NCBI GenBank assembly: GCA_036852015.1
Contig: JAANDG010000223.1
Coordinates: forward strand, 124,001-188,000
Source: Pelodera strongyloides
Lineage: Eukaryota > Nematoda > Chromadorea > Rhabditida > Rhabditidae
Direction: 5' to 3'
DNA: 64,000 bases
Below, piece by piece: positions 10,333 to 21,800 of this stretch (position 1 is the stretch's first letter; every line of letters starts with the position of its first letter). Both the position numbers and the translations under genes were made by a program. Below the pieces are notes generated by a model. It saw nothing but the letters and a program-made list of their open reading frames with translations. It ran no database searches and was not told the DNA's origin.

Positions 10333-13058
10333 ATGTCAAGAAGAACAAGCCAAGAAGTAAGTTTTGATGTTTACTTGTTTTAATGCGTATTTCCGGCGTT
10401 TTAGATTACAAATAAAACTTATTTAAAGCGGTATAACAGCCGGATTTTGAAACGTATGCTGGAAGTTTTATTGGCACTTTTTTGTGATACTGCGCGGTTT
10501 TGTTCTAACCATATGCAGTTGCATACAACATGTGGGAATGAAGTTGACCAGAATTCTTTTCAAAAACCGGCCGTCATACCGCTTTAAAAAATACAATCGT
10601 AGGTTTAGGGTGGAAAGTCAAGAAAGCCAGAGAAAAGATGCTATCTGCGCACAGTCAGGGTAGGATTTATTTTTTTTCACTTCTGAGTATTTTTAAAACA
10701 CCAAAATTTTTTAGATTTTTATCTTAATTCAAATATTACTAGACCACGAATTGTGCCCAAATAATAAAACACCAAACAATAAGAGAATAATTAATGCTAT
10801 TCAGGGAGCTCCAAGCTGCGCAGCTCTATTCGTGGTGGCCATCGCAGTACTTGCCATACTAATTGCTATATTAATTGTTGGAAGTCTAACCCGTCTGCAG
10901 GTTTGTGCTAATAATTATCTTATAATTAATTAATTTTTTGTAATGAACTTATGAGATAATTAACATGGATAATTAAAGGGATCGGTTCACCTTAAATTGT
11001 GTCTGTTTTTTTTTCTTTATTTTCTATAAGGGATAATAAATATTTGGAATACAAAAAATAGTGCTTTTTCAATTTCAATACTCACGGAGATATTAGGTGA
11101 TAAAGTGGTAGATTGATCGGTCCAAAATGGCAAAGGGTAATTGTCCTGCCTTGTTTGTCCCTTTAAAGGGACGGGCCCATCAAAATAAACCCATATTTTG
11201 CATGTTTTTATAATTCGTATAAAGGGGGTTTATTATAATATATGTACACTAAATTTCGGCTAGACTTTATCCCACTGAAATTTTTCGGTGTCGATAAACG
11301 CATAAGTATACCGTAGAAGACACACAATTGCACCCTTATTTCCTTACCGTGTCTCCCGAGGATACCTCGCTCTGAGGCCGTATTTTAACTGAAATTTTCA
11401 TCTCGGAATCCCATCTCGGAATCGTTTCGGAATGCGATTGGTATTTTGAGTGCGCTAATCTTTTCGGAATTCCATCTCGGAATCCATCTCGGAAAAGCAT
11501 CTCGGAAACCATCTCGGAATGCTCTCGGAATGCATTTGGTATTTTAACTGCAAAAAAAGCATCTCGGAATACTGAAAATTCCGAAAATTTTGTCAGCTAG
11601 GTAGGGTAGCTGAATCATCTCGGAATTGCCTTATACTAGTCATAATATGATCAGAAAGTAGTTATTTACTTTATTTTTCTTATATTATTACACAATTCGG
11701 CACTATACAACTATATTGCATTTGCGCGGCCCCATTCGGACGAAATAAGTTTTCAAAACTTTCAAAATTTTGCCTTACTCCTTCGTGTTTTGCAGCGCTG
11801 AATCCGAAAACATGGTTCACATAGGTTCTAGAGTCTAGAGGCCATTGTAACCTAATAGACAAAAAAAATTTCAAAACTGCGCTAATAAGGACTAATATTC
11901 TGTATTTACTCATTTACCTACTATTATCTATTCCTTCATTCCTTAATTTCACTTAAAAATAGCGAAAATAATCAATAAATCTTTCGTTCAATCGATCGTT
12001 AATTGTACTTGCAAACGATTGGGTGTAGTTGATTGCCCCTATTTATGAAGTTTCATGAAGCTCTACCCCTTATAAGTGAGATTTTAACTAAAAAGTATGC
12101 AGCTAAATTGAAAAATAAATATTCCCGCCGTTTAGTTCTGTCATTTGTTGCATTGTGTACAATATCCATTTCGGAAATATTCCGAGAGCTCGCGGCGCTA
12201 CTAAAATACCGAGCTCGGAAATCCATCTCGGAAAGCATCTCGGAATTGAACCATCTCGGAACGTTCCGAAACGATTCCGAGATGGCTATTAAAATACGGC
12301 CTCTGATTGGGACCCGGGAGACTATCTGTCTATATAGCCATATTCCCCCGGGACACGCGACAAGAAAATAAGGGTGCAATTGTGTGTCTTCTACGGTATA
12401 CTTATGCGTTTATCGACACCGAAAAATTTCAGCGGGATAAAGTCTAGCCGAAATTTAGTGTACATATATTATAATAAACCCCCTTTATACAAATTATAAA
12501 AACATGCAAAATATGGGTTTATTTTGATGGGCCCGTCCCTTTAATGTGTGATGACTCCATCCGCATGCGCTTGCTGCAAAAAATATGCTCTTGTGACATG
12601 TTTTTACGAAGTGTTTGTTTTTACATATCGTAGCATTTATTTTCATGTAAAACTGTTGCGACACGCAAGACAGAGGTGCTCAGTGGCTAAATGCGGTGTT
12701 TTAAATTTCTAGAAAATATATAGATTTAGTATATTTGGAATCGTCGGTGCAACCAGCCGACCGGGTGGTAAAAACGGTACCAGGTGAAAACTTGGGAAGG
12801 TTTTTTGGATCAGGGCTGGCCACCCATTCCGCAATAAAAGATGGCCTATTCTCTGGAGCGCACTACTTCGGTAGACCAGAGCGGACTGCAGGGACCCCTT
12901 CGGGGCCCTGAAGAACAGACCTAGCTTTAACCTTTTTTTTTAGTTTATTATATGCATTGTTTTTTTAGCCAAATGGACCCCATCGATGGTCAATCGAGTT
13001 CTCTCAACACGTCGACAAAAGCCTCGGAAATGTTAAAAGCTACAAAATTAGACAATAA
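10333..13058 (+). CDS. Small single-pass membrane protein, family member A (unknown function)
   Basis: Exons: 10333..10356, 10609..10659, 10805..10900, 12969..13058; all junctions phase 0, about 86 aa. Layout: an 8-codon first exon (MSRRTSQE), a basic exon ending CYLRTVR, one exon that is almost entirely the membrane helix (GAPSCAALFVVAIAVLA...), and a last exon with the family tail motif RWSIEFSQ. No signal peptide. Compared with B, C and D it lacks the Asn/Ser/Thr-rich second exon; a TTAA element (10423-10587) sits exactly in the intron where that exon would be. The last intron is about 2.07 kb because of a nested repeat insertion. I do not recognise the family. Support comes from the three neighbouring paralogues with the same exon pattern. 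Confidence 0.75.
10423..10587. repeat. TTAA-flanked palindromic element (AGCGGTATAACAGCCGG type)
   Basis: TTAAAGCGGTATAACAGCCGG at the left, with inverted CCGGCCGTCATACCGCTTTAA at the right. Confidence 0.85.
11163..12544. mobile_element. Large TTAA-flanked palindromic element carrying a nested insertion
   Basis: It begins TTAAAGGGACGGGCCCATCA and ends with the inverted form TGATGGGCCCGTCCCTTTAA. The match continues inward for more than 180 bp on each side, including AACCCATATTTTGCATG and TTTCGGCTAGACTTTATCC. A second element (11376-12301) is inserted near the axis. No transposase is inside, so it is non-autonomous. A partial left end of the same type lies near 43487. Confidence 0.88.
11376..12301. 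mobile_element. GGCCGTATT element nested in the TTAA element
   Basis: The ends GGCCGTATTTTAA and inverted TTAAAATACGGCC are flanked by a perfect 5-bp duplication TCTGA (11371-11375 and 12302-12306). Both flanks are arrays of CATCTCGGAAT-like units in inverted orientation. The centre (11620-12120) has no recognisable protein. Confidence 0.85.
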
Positions 13059-13761
13059 AATCTTACATTTATGAATTGTGATACTGCTGCACCAACAAGG
13101 AATGTTATATTGTGTGTAGTAAAATTCAAATCTACAGAATATTATTGTGAATTTATTGCATGATGGGATTCGACTAGGTTGAAAGGTGCCGGGCTCGCGC
13201 ATCGCACCGGAGCGCGCCCGGAGCGCGCAAACATGGACATCAAGAAAGTTTTGCTCGATCGCGCAAATGTGAGCCTTTCCAACGGGTTCTACAGTGGCTG
13301 TTTAGAGTGGGATCAAAACGGCTCAGGCAGCTGAAGGGCAGCTCACAGGTTGAGCCTTGACCTCACTCTAGGCTCTACACGAACGCTTTGAGCAGAATGT
13401 TATCAGCCTTCTAGACAGAGTATCATGCGAAGCAGGAGCAGGGTGACGTAAGGACAAATTCTCCCAACCGGAAAGGCTCCCAGAGATCGTGCATAGGCAT
13501 TGGGTCACTGGCGAGGGGTGCTGGGCCATCTTGGGTCCAAACCACCGTAATTTTTTCTGAATAAAAATATTTGTGTGTGGAAATCTTCTAATTAGAATAT
13601 TCAGAATTTGAATAAATAAATATTGCGTGATTGAACAAATTATATTTTCTATTAGAATTGTCCTAAAAATGGGAGTGTTCTCATATTTTTCTTTGACAAA
13701 ATTTCGAATTACAATCAATTTTTCTGTTCATTTTCCTTATAATAAATATATTTATTGCAGA
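13059..13761 (+). other. Spacer between small membrane genes A and B
   Basis: Holds short GC-rich direct repeats (GGAGCGCGC twice near 13211). No gene was seen. Confidence 0.6.
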
Positions 13762-14592
13762 ATGCCGGAAGCTACGAGTGGAGAAGTATGCTCTCTTTCC
13801 CACAACAAAAAACTTACCTACCGTTAATTTTTCAGTTCAGACTTAAATCATATTTATATTTTAGATAAATGAAAGTGTATTATTGCAATCTATTACTACT
13901 GGAGTTACTTCAAAGGTGCGTTTATTTTACCTTTGAAAGCTTGACTAACGCCACTGAGATATAATTTCAGTAATGCTTTTTTCCCATTTTGCAGTTTGGA
14001 CACACAATTTTAAGATAAGCTGTTGACCGATTACCATAATGTGCTAATTTAGGATGGAAACCCTAACAATGAAAAATATCTGAAGTCGGTTAGGGTAAGT
14101 GTAAGTTTGCGGTTTACGACTGAATTCCACTTTATTCACGCAGAAACCCTACACACTCATTTATTGCTAGAAGGCGGTCGTTAGACGGTATGGGGGGTAG
14201 TAACCTACTGCTACTGCATGAGCTACATCATGAACTGTATGAACTATATAGGGAACTCCAGCCTTCGTTGCTCTTTTCGTGGTTGGCTTCACTCTGCTCG
14301 TCGTTGTTGCAATTCTTCTGGAAAATTTTATTAATTCGAAGGTATTACGGTTTTCTACTCACTTTGTTAGATCTATTCGTGCTGGCAAGTAAGAAAGCAC
14401 TATGCCTATGGTTTAGTATTGAAACGGCATCTGTTCATGCACTCTTTATATTCTAATTTGCTAATGTTCTGTAGTCAGTTCCTCAAATTTAAGTTCATTT
14501 AGGTCATCGATTCGTCTGAATGGACTTCCGAGTATTCACAGCGCCTGCACATGAAACTTGGAGAAGCGAAAAACTTTAAAAGAAACTATTAA
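13762..14592 (+). CDS. Small single-pass membrane protein, family member B (unknown function)
   Basis: Exons: 13762..13785, 13865..13915, 14053..14094, 14252..14341, 14503..14592; every junction is phase 0, 98 aa. First exon MPEATSGE (8 codons); second exon INESVLLQSITTGVTSK; third exon ends YLKSVR; fourth exon is the membrane helix (GTPAFVALFVVGFTLLVVVA); last exon carries EWTSEYSQ and ends KNFKRNY. Introns are 79-161 bp. CAG|A precedes the ATG, likely a trans-splice site. Member D (104 aa) matches it exon by exon: NESxxxQS in exon 2, YLxxV[RK] at the end of exon 3, G[ST]PA at the start of the helix exon. Function unknown. Confidence 0.85.
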
Positions 14593-15573
14593 ATCGTTTT
14601 TTTTATTAGTAGAATAAAACAATTTTAAAGTTGTTTCGGCTGTGTATTATGATTATGCACACGGAAAAGTCGCTGATATAACCTGTTAGCCATTACTAAT
14701 TGTAAAAAAGTGATGTATGTATACGGTGCCTCCGGTAAGAGTGTACATCACGCAAGAAAATCAGTCGTACCGTTATAAACTGATGCAATTGCGCGACATC
14801 GCCGCGTGCAAAAAGAGGGCCGGTCAGATAAGGTGCACCCGCCGCGCACCCTAGTGGTGGTGCACTGGCCCCTATGTATGGGTGACCAGCTTGTTTGTAG
14901 GTGCGGCGCTGACGCGGAATTTCATTTTGTAGGTTATTCACAATCAAAACCCAATGGAAGCGGTAGGAAAACCGCCACTTTACGTTGTTTGTGAAGCGTA
15001 GACTGGGAAACTGCAGTATTTTCAATTTCGCCCCCTTCCTGTCTTTCGTACGTGAGCATTTATTAGCATATTCCACAATTAGCATACAAATAAGCGAATA
15101 AATTCTGAGGCAACGAGGGGATAATATTTTCTAGCACAAAATATTTTAACTCGCTTTTCAAGTAAGTTTAATTTCGAATGAATGATTAGGGCGCATTCAA
15201 GTTGGGCAAAATGCGCAAATTTCGCGAAATAATCAGTTCGAGTTGATAGGGCGAGAGATTGTTGACAAATAAGAGAGCCCAGGAAAAAAATATTTCCAAG
15301 GCTCTGCGTCTCTCATATGAGCGGGATATTTCGTAGCGCGCTAACACTGGCTAACAGCGTTGAACTCGAACTGATTATTTCGCGAAATTTATGCATTTTG
15401 CCCAACTCGAATGCGCCCTAAGGAGGATGGATTCTTTTTCAGTTAATAAGGTCGATTCTGCTGTACGTTATTTAGCATAAGGTATATGACATAAGTACCT
15501 TTACGACACATACACTAAAACTAAGACAATGAATAAAAGGTGTTACCTGAGTTACAACTTATTTTATTACAGA
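14593..15573 (+). other. Spacer between small membrane genes B and C
   Basis: Contains a GC-rich block (about 14750-14930) related to 52085-52235 and the inverted-repeat element 15188-15419. No gene was seen. Confidence 0.6.
15188..15419. repeat. Inverted-repeat element GGGCGCATTC, copy 1
   Basis: Terminal inverted repeats of about 50 bp (GGGCGCATTCAAGTTGGGC and its inverse), with shared inner text AAGGCTCTGCGTCTCTCA. A second copy is at 56221-56440. Confidence 0.88.
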
Positions 15574-16840
15574 ATGAAAAGCAAAGTCAAAGCACCGGTA
15601 AGCCTACAATCTTGCTTTTTTCTTGCATTTTATTTTTATTTTCTAGAAAACTTACTTATTTATAAAGGAAATTAAACCCTTTTTGTTGCAGAAGAGTTTG
15701 CAGACTCCTACAACAAACACTACTAACACCACGAACACAACAAATACCACGGGAAATACAGTCAACGAAAAGGTTAGATTTCTAGAATTATTTAATATAA
15801 ACACTGTGTTTATGGAAGGATAGAAGAGAAGCTACACAATAATATTAGTCTAAATGTCCGTCTAGTGCAGCCACCTCGTTTGGCTCATGGGGTTTCCATG
15901 TTCATGTATGCTGCATGCGATTCGCACCTGCGAAAATGACAAACCGCTGTCCATGTTCGAGTCGATATAAATGACATGGTCCCGCAGCGATTGTGGATCT
16001 AATATGGATCTATTTCAAAATAGTACGGATTTATTTCAAATAGTATGGATGTGATACACTTTCGCTGCAGGACCATGTCAAACGTGCGATTCGCATGGGT
16101 TACGGTAGGCAGTTGACATGCATGTAAAATGACTTGAACATGGACAGCGGTTTGACATTTTCGCAGATGCGAATCGCATACATGGAAACCCCATTATACG
16201 AAATGAATTCTGTTTACTTACAGAGCGTCAGGCAAAGAACGCGGCCACAATGGAAGAAACCCTATCTGATGTCAGTTAAGGTAAGATCATTTGAGTTTTA
16301 ATATGATTAACACTCAATTTTAGCATATTATAATTTTAGCGAATCACCGAATTGTAGTGAAGAAGGCTGGTTATCATAACTAACGCTATTGTGTTCTTTT
16401 GAACTGCCGTCCCTAGTCTCTGTCAGTTGTAAGACAGTCCTAAACAACCAATTGACCATATTTGTTTCGTAGAACAGAAATTTACTGCCAACCTTATAAC
16501 GTTGTCAGATAACGTCCAAACTAAAGGTAAAAGCTTCAATAATCAAAGGAATTTCCAGGGTTCGGCAGCCTTTGCCGCAATTATCGTGGCCGGTGTTGGT
16601 GTGCTGATCATGCTAATTGTCTTTGTAATAGTCGGGGGAATCACCGGATTCCAGGTATTCACTTTAGTGATTATGAAGTCGTGAATTTTTTTTACTTACA
16701 TCTGAATCCCAAAGTACATACACCTTCTGAAATTTCGAATTCGGAGTTGATTTCAGTTTGACAACCCTGACGAGTGGAGTGCTGAGTATTCGGACAACGC
16801 AGACGCCCTTGGACGAGACAGAAACTTTAATAAAAGTTAA
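15574..16840 (+). CDS. Small single-pass membrane protein, family member C (unknown function)
   Basis: Exons: 15574..15597, 15692..15772, 16224..16280, 16559..16654, 16757..16840; all phase 0, 113 aa. First exon MKSKVKAP; second exon is a low-complexity Asn/Thr run with several N-T-T sequons; third ends PYLMSVK; fourth is the helix (GSAAFAAIIVAGVGVLIMLI...) ending ITGFQ; last has DEWSAEYS and RDRNFNKS. The stop codon overlaps an AATAAA signal. The intron after exon 2 contains an inverted-repeat element (15887-16194). If the sequons are used, the N-terminus would be outside the cell, but the basic residues just before the helix argue the other way; topology is open. Confidence 0.85.
15887..16194. 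repeat. Inverted-repeat element (CATGTTCATGTATG type), copy 1
   Basis: ATGGGGTTTCCATG at the left matches inverted CATGGAAACCCCAT at the right. It contains GCGATTCGCACCTGCGAAAA and internal GGATCTATTTCAAAATAGTA units. Copy 2 is at 46724-47038. Confidence 0.85.
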
Positions 16841-17163
16841 TAAATATTGAATGATTTTCGTTTATTTTGTGATGACTGGCCGGACAGATACCTCTTTTCA
16901 GGACATAGACATAGGAAGCGAAAAAACGCCTTACGGTGAAAGATTTGGTGATCGTCTAAAGACCATTTTTTTCACGCATTCAACTAAACTAGTTGAAGTT
17001 GAGTCTACAGAGGCCGTATTCACCAACACGAGCGCTCTGAAATACTGAATACTGACTCTGTCTTCTTAGAGTTATAACTCCGCGCTATTCACGAGTAGAA
17101 GAATGAACGATTCTTAGACAAAAGTGTTTATTAATATGTATGAAACACACAAATCAATTTATG
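16841..17163. other. Spacer between convergent genes C and D
   Basis: Short 3'-3' spacer containing a partial GGCCGTATTCACCAACAC element end starting at 17012. Confidence 0.65.
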
Positions 17164-18096
17164 TTAAACGTTCTTCGCTTCAAATGTTATCGATTCCCGG
17201 AGGTTCTTCTCCAAGTGTTGTGCGAATTCCGATGACCATTCGACTTCGACCTTTGTCTGAAATTTTGAACTTTTGGACGCAAACGAATTCAAGAACACAT
17301 AAAACCTAACATGTATTGGCATACTAACTTCGCTTTTTACTTGCCACGCAAATTTTCGTATCTATGAGCTTATGCAAATTAGAATTTGACTCTAATTCGG
17401 CTCATATTTTCATTTCGTATGGTATAAATGAATCATAGGCATGGTAATTATTATCTCGGGAATCAGACATAAGTCATGAGACATACCTGGAAACCAGTCA
17501 GACTTGCAACAATTAGTATTGAAATGAGAACTATTAGCAACGTGATCACGATGACGAAGATACAAGCGCACGCTGGGGACCCCTGAGAAGGTTATAAGTT
17601 TTGTCAGCTAAAAATTCCGAGGTGTGGGTTCTGGGAGGTACAGTACACATAATCCATCAGTAACCGGATAACCCTACCTTAACTGTCCGGAGATAGAATT
17701 GTTGTTCATTATTCGACTTATTACCTTTGTCCTGGAAAATTTATTTTATATTTGTTGTATACAACATTTTTATACAGTATGCACACATTAAAGTAAATGG
17801 TATTGTCACAAGGTAAGCTTAAATATTCGGGTAATAAAAATAAAAATACTTTTGTGACAGTTCCCGTGGTTGAGGATTGCGAGGCACTCTCGTTTTTCTA
17901 AAATGATAAAATAATGTACCACTACAAATTCAATAATTCAAAATAAGATAAGTTGAAGACTCCTATACATAATCACAATTTTCCTTACAATTAGCAGACA
18001 ACGCCTCTGGGCCAGGAGTCAAGTACGAATCATTATTATAATATATCAAGAAGAAAATAATTATAACCTTACCTCTTTTTGTTCACGTCGAGGCAT
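17164..18096 (-). CDS. Small single-pass membrane protein, family member D (unknown function)
   Basis: Exons (minus): 18096..18073, 17897..17850, 17731..17678, 17582..17487, 17256..17164; all phase 0, 104 aa. First exon MPRREQKE; second KNESASQSSTTGTVTK; third ends FYLRTVK; helix exon starts GSPACACIFVIVITLL and ends LTGFQ; last exon contains VEWSSEFAQHLEKNLRE. It is the only family member on the minus strand, facing gene C. CAG|A precedes the ATG. Family signature from the four copies: 8-codon first exon, YL-x2-V-[RK] at the juncture, G-[STA]-[PA] opening the helix, then W-[ST]-x-E-[FY]-[SA] in the tail. Confidence 0.85.
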
Positions 18097-18859
18097 TCTG
18101 CAAAGGAACGCAATTAGGTCAATGAAATATTGGATTATTTCGATGAAAATTCAACATAATAATTAAACTCACAATAAAATCCTAACTGAAAGCGAGTAGT
18201 AAGAAAGCAGAGTATCTTTGCTCGACCCATATTTATACTTTATATTTTTTACGCTAATTATTATCTGGTAATAATTGATGCGAAGTTTGATTCCATACTT
18301 CTCACCCACGTTTCACGGGTATAGCTACCGTACATTTGTTTCTCTGTGCTCTACACCGTCAGAATACACTTTATTCGACATCAGACTTAAGCATCCAGGG
18401 TCCCGTTTGCTCTCGAAGTATCTTCATTCGTGGTCAGAAAAAAGTGAACCAATAGTAGAGATCTAGCATGGTTTTTCACGACATTTGCAAAGAAAGTTCA
18501 GAAAAAAGTGAACCAATAGTCTAGTCGACATTTGCAAAGAAAGTTCGTTTCTAGTCGTATACTAATTATACTCCGGACCTGTGCTAATTGCGGGCTCAAT
18601 TTTCGCGCGCGCAATTTTGTGTTGGAGCTCTGGACTGCGCTTTCGAAAACGGCAGGCAAAGTTTTCCATGTTTTTTCCGACTTTTTGTAACTCTGTTGGC
18701 GGTAAAGCTTTCCATTCGGGGAACTCAGTGACAATTTGTATACATCTGCGTGTTCGCCTTTATTTAGATTGCCAGTGCATTTCTCTTTGTTAGCTACAGT
18801 GGCCAAGTCGAATTCGAATGATTATTTTTAGAGAAAACTTTGGTTGCCCAGAAAACAGA
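18097..18859. other. Divergent 5' region between gene D and the LOTUS gene
   Basis: Probably holds both promoters. A direct repeat GAAAAAAGTGAACCAATAGT occurs twice (about 18438 and 18501). No gene was seen. Confidence 0.6.
18851..18859 (+). promoter_or_regulatory. Probable spliced-leader acceptor, LOTUS gene
   Basis: AACAG|A directly before the ATG, with the same one-base spacing as the four small membrane genes. Confidence 0.5.
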
Positions 18860-21800
18860 ATGGCGGAAGAAAGTGATGAACTGAGACGTCTCCACGTCGA
18901 TATATTCGCCATTCTTGTGGGATCAAAGGATCCGATGGGGATCTTTCGAATCGCCAAAGAATATGAGTAAGTTTCTTCTAAAAACCCATTCAGTGCTTTA
19001 CAGCTTCAAAAACGGAGAGTCTCTATTGGCAATTGATATAAGTGTTTAGAATCGAGAATGCCGACGTAAACATGGTAATAGAGATTTACTTCCGATTTTA
19101 GGGACGAAGAGGGTCGATCCATCCCATACCAGAAGTGTGGATTCAGAAGTTTGGAAGCTCTCCTCGATGCCCATCCGAGGCTCTACTCTCAAATGCATGA
19201 AGGCAAGAAATGTTACAAAGCCAGGTCAGTGTTCATTCGCGCCATCGCACCTGCACCTGCCTCGTGGCTGTGCCGTTGGTTTGTAGTGCTTGGTTTTTTT
19301 ATGCATAATGCGTAATTTCATCCATGGATTCTTATTGTTTGTATGTCAAGCTCGGTTAAACGTATCTTGCCCCTTGCACAAGCCCAAGTTGCCGTGTCAA
19401 GTCAAAACGCCCCCCATGAATAGGCAAATTGCAAATATGCAAATGCAATATTTGACAGGGAATCTGTAAATTAAACCCGAGAGTTAGAGTTAGCTAACAG
19501 TTATTATCCAGATAATATTGCTGTCTTCCAAAGGAACTGAATCGGTATTCCTCTAACCCTTTTAATGGGACGTTATTTATGTAACAATTGTTTTATATAA
19601 ATGTGCGTGCTAAAATGTAAAATGTCTCGTATATATTTCTTTCAATTCCTCCCATACTCTGGGAACTCCCTCCCCCTGTCAAGTCTTTCTAAATCGACAC
19701 TCTACACCCTGTTTTTGCAACCCAGCCCTTGCACAGGGGGTATAGCTCAGTGGTAGAGCGCTCGCTTAGCATGCGAGAGGTCTGGGGTTCAATTCCCCAT
19801 ACCTCCAAAATGTTTTGCATGATTATTTTGTGTTATTTACGCTTTTCTAGAGCCGAAGGAAATGCTGCACACATTGTTAACCTGGTAAATCGTCAACAAA
19901 CCAAGAAATCGAGGAAAAGAGGTGGGAGAAGCGGAGGCCAATTTCAGAGGTAAACTCATTGTTACAAAGATCAAGACTGTCCACAATCATAGTAATTTGC
20001 TACTTACTTACTATTATCTTTCTGGGAGGCAGTTTTAGGATTTATTTCAGACACGTATAAGACACCGAAAACCGAATGAATTCAATGAATGCAAACCCCA
20101 ATTGTCTACTTACCCTAGTTGTAATTTTATTTTATAAAAGATATATATATATATATATTTATATGATGATTTTTTGGGCTTGGTAATTGACCTAATCTCA
20201 AATATTGGGTTAATGCTTTGCGCTTTAGGAGTTTTTCGATACGGCCTCAGAGGAGCGCTACAGCTGCGTTTCACCGCCTTGCTCCTTCTCGGTCCACTTT
20301 TGCGGGAACTTCGTCTATCAAGGTGATTTATTCATTGCCGTGCTGATTTTTCTTTTTTTTTCGTTCGTCAGTAACATCATACTTAGTCTGTTTTCGTCGT
20401 TGTCATTTATACTGACAATGAGGGTTGTTTTCTCAGTTCCTGTGTGGTGGGAGTGCCGAAACATATCATGTGCAAGTACAAAAATATATCTGCCAGTGTC
20501 ACAAATATATATTGCAAGTGTCAGTGGCACGCACGTCACGTGGCACGTTTGCCTACGGAAAGTTGGAAGCAATGGTGAAGTACCCTTGCCTTATACTTCA
20601 TATATAGTTGGAAGATGTCCAGAGTATCAGCCATTAATTAATTAATTAATCTTTGCAGTCCCTAATGAGTGTTCGTTCTCCTCTGAGCTCAAGTGGTGCG
20701 TCTTCTGCAAGTCGGATTCGCTCAAAGGTCCTTTTTTAAGATTTCTGTTTAATTCTTTTCGATTTTGAAAATACTCTAGCTCTAGCTAAGGGCAAAAGTA
20801 GTTCTATGAATCTATGCTTGTGCACGATTAACATATATAACATATATGGATATATGCTCCACTTGTCTGTAGTATACTTCCTTTATTTGTTGGTCAGTTA
20901 TGTAATAAAATAGTGTAATTGAATGATGATTGATGATTCCGTTTTCAGTTGACGTCGGCAAAAAGCGGTCCACGTCGGGTCCAGCCACCGTTGCATTACT
21001 TGGACGATCGATTTGAAGGTTAGCTGAGGCTTACGTTTATTTTAACCCTTGCTTTAATTTTAATTTTATATAGTGCTCGTGCTCGTGCTCGTTAATAAGT
21101 GGTTAGCCGTATATCGCGTACTTAAAGCGAACGTCAACCTAAATTCCTGGATACTGTATCAGTATCAGGCGCTCTCAAAAATCGAGTTTAAAACAAAAGA
21201 CCCGTTTTTTGCGATAGGATTGTGGATTTCGAGCTATCAAACTGCATTGACTTCTTACTGTTTTTTTCTAGAATGCCGTGCTATCAACCCCCGCCCTAGT
21301 ACTTCTGTTGGTGCTGCTAAGCGAGCGACTATCAAGGATGTGTTGGACGGCTGCACATCTGTACTAGAGGATGCGTTCCCTTCCCCCGTCCCGGTTAGTC
21401 TCCTATTCTTAATTTTATTTCAATGTTTGATAAAAGTCACGAAATTACCACCTCTTGCTAACTAGCCTTTTAAAGCAGTATTGTACCTAGTTTCGGAAAT
21501 TTGCATATGATACGCATATCCTACATGGCCTATGTTAATTTGGTGCCGGAAGCTTCGGACGGGGACGGGACGGGCCCCAACAATTTGCATAGGTTACATA
21601 GGATTTGCGTATCAGATGCAAATTTCCCAAAGTAGTACAATACTGTTTTAAAGCTTTGTAAATGAACATGAATCCAATGTCAAAATGGATTGGATTTTAT
21701 ATTAAAGCGAAATGCTAGCCTCTTTGGAAAATTTGCATATGATAAGCAAATCCTATGTATCCTATGCTAATTTTGCACGATCGTCCACGGGAATCGTACA

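Noticed and set aside
12033..12379. 100-codon frames on both strands
   Set aside because: They lie across the arms of the nested palindromic elements.
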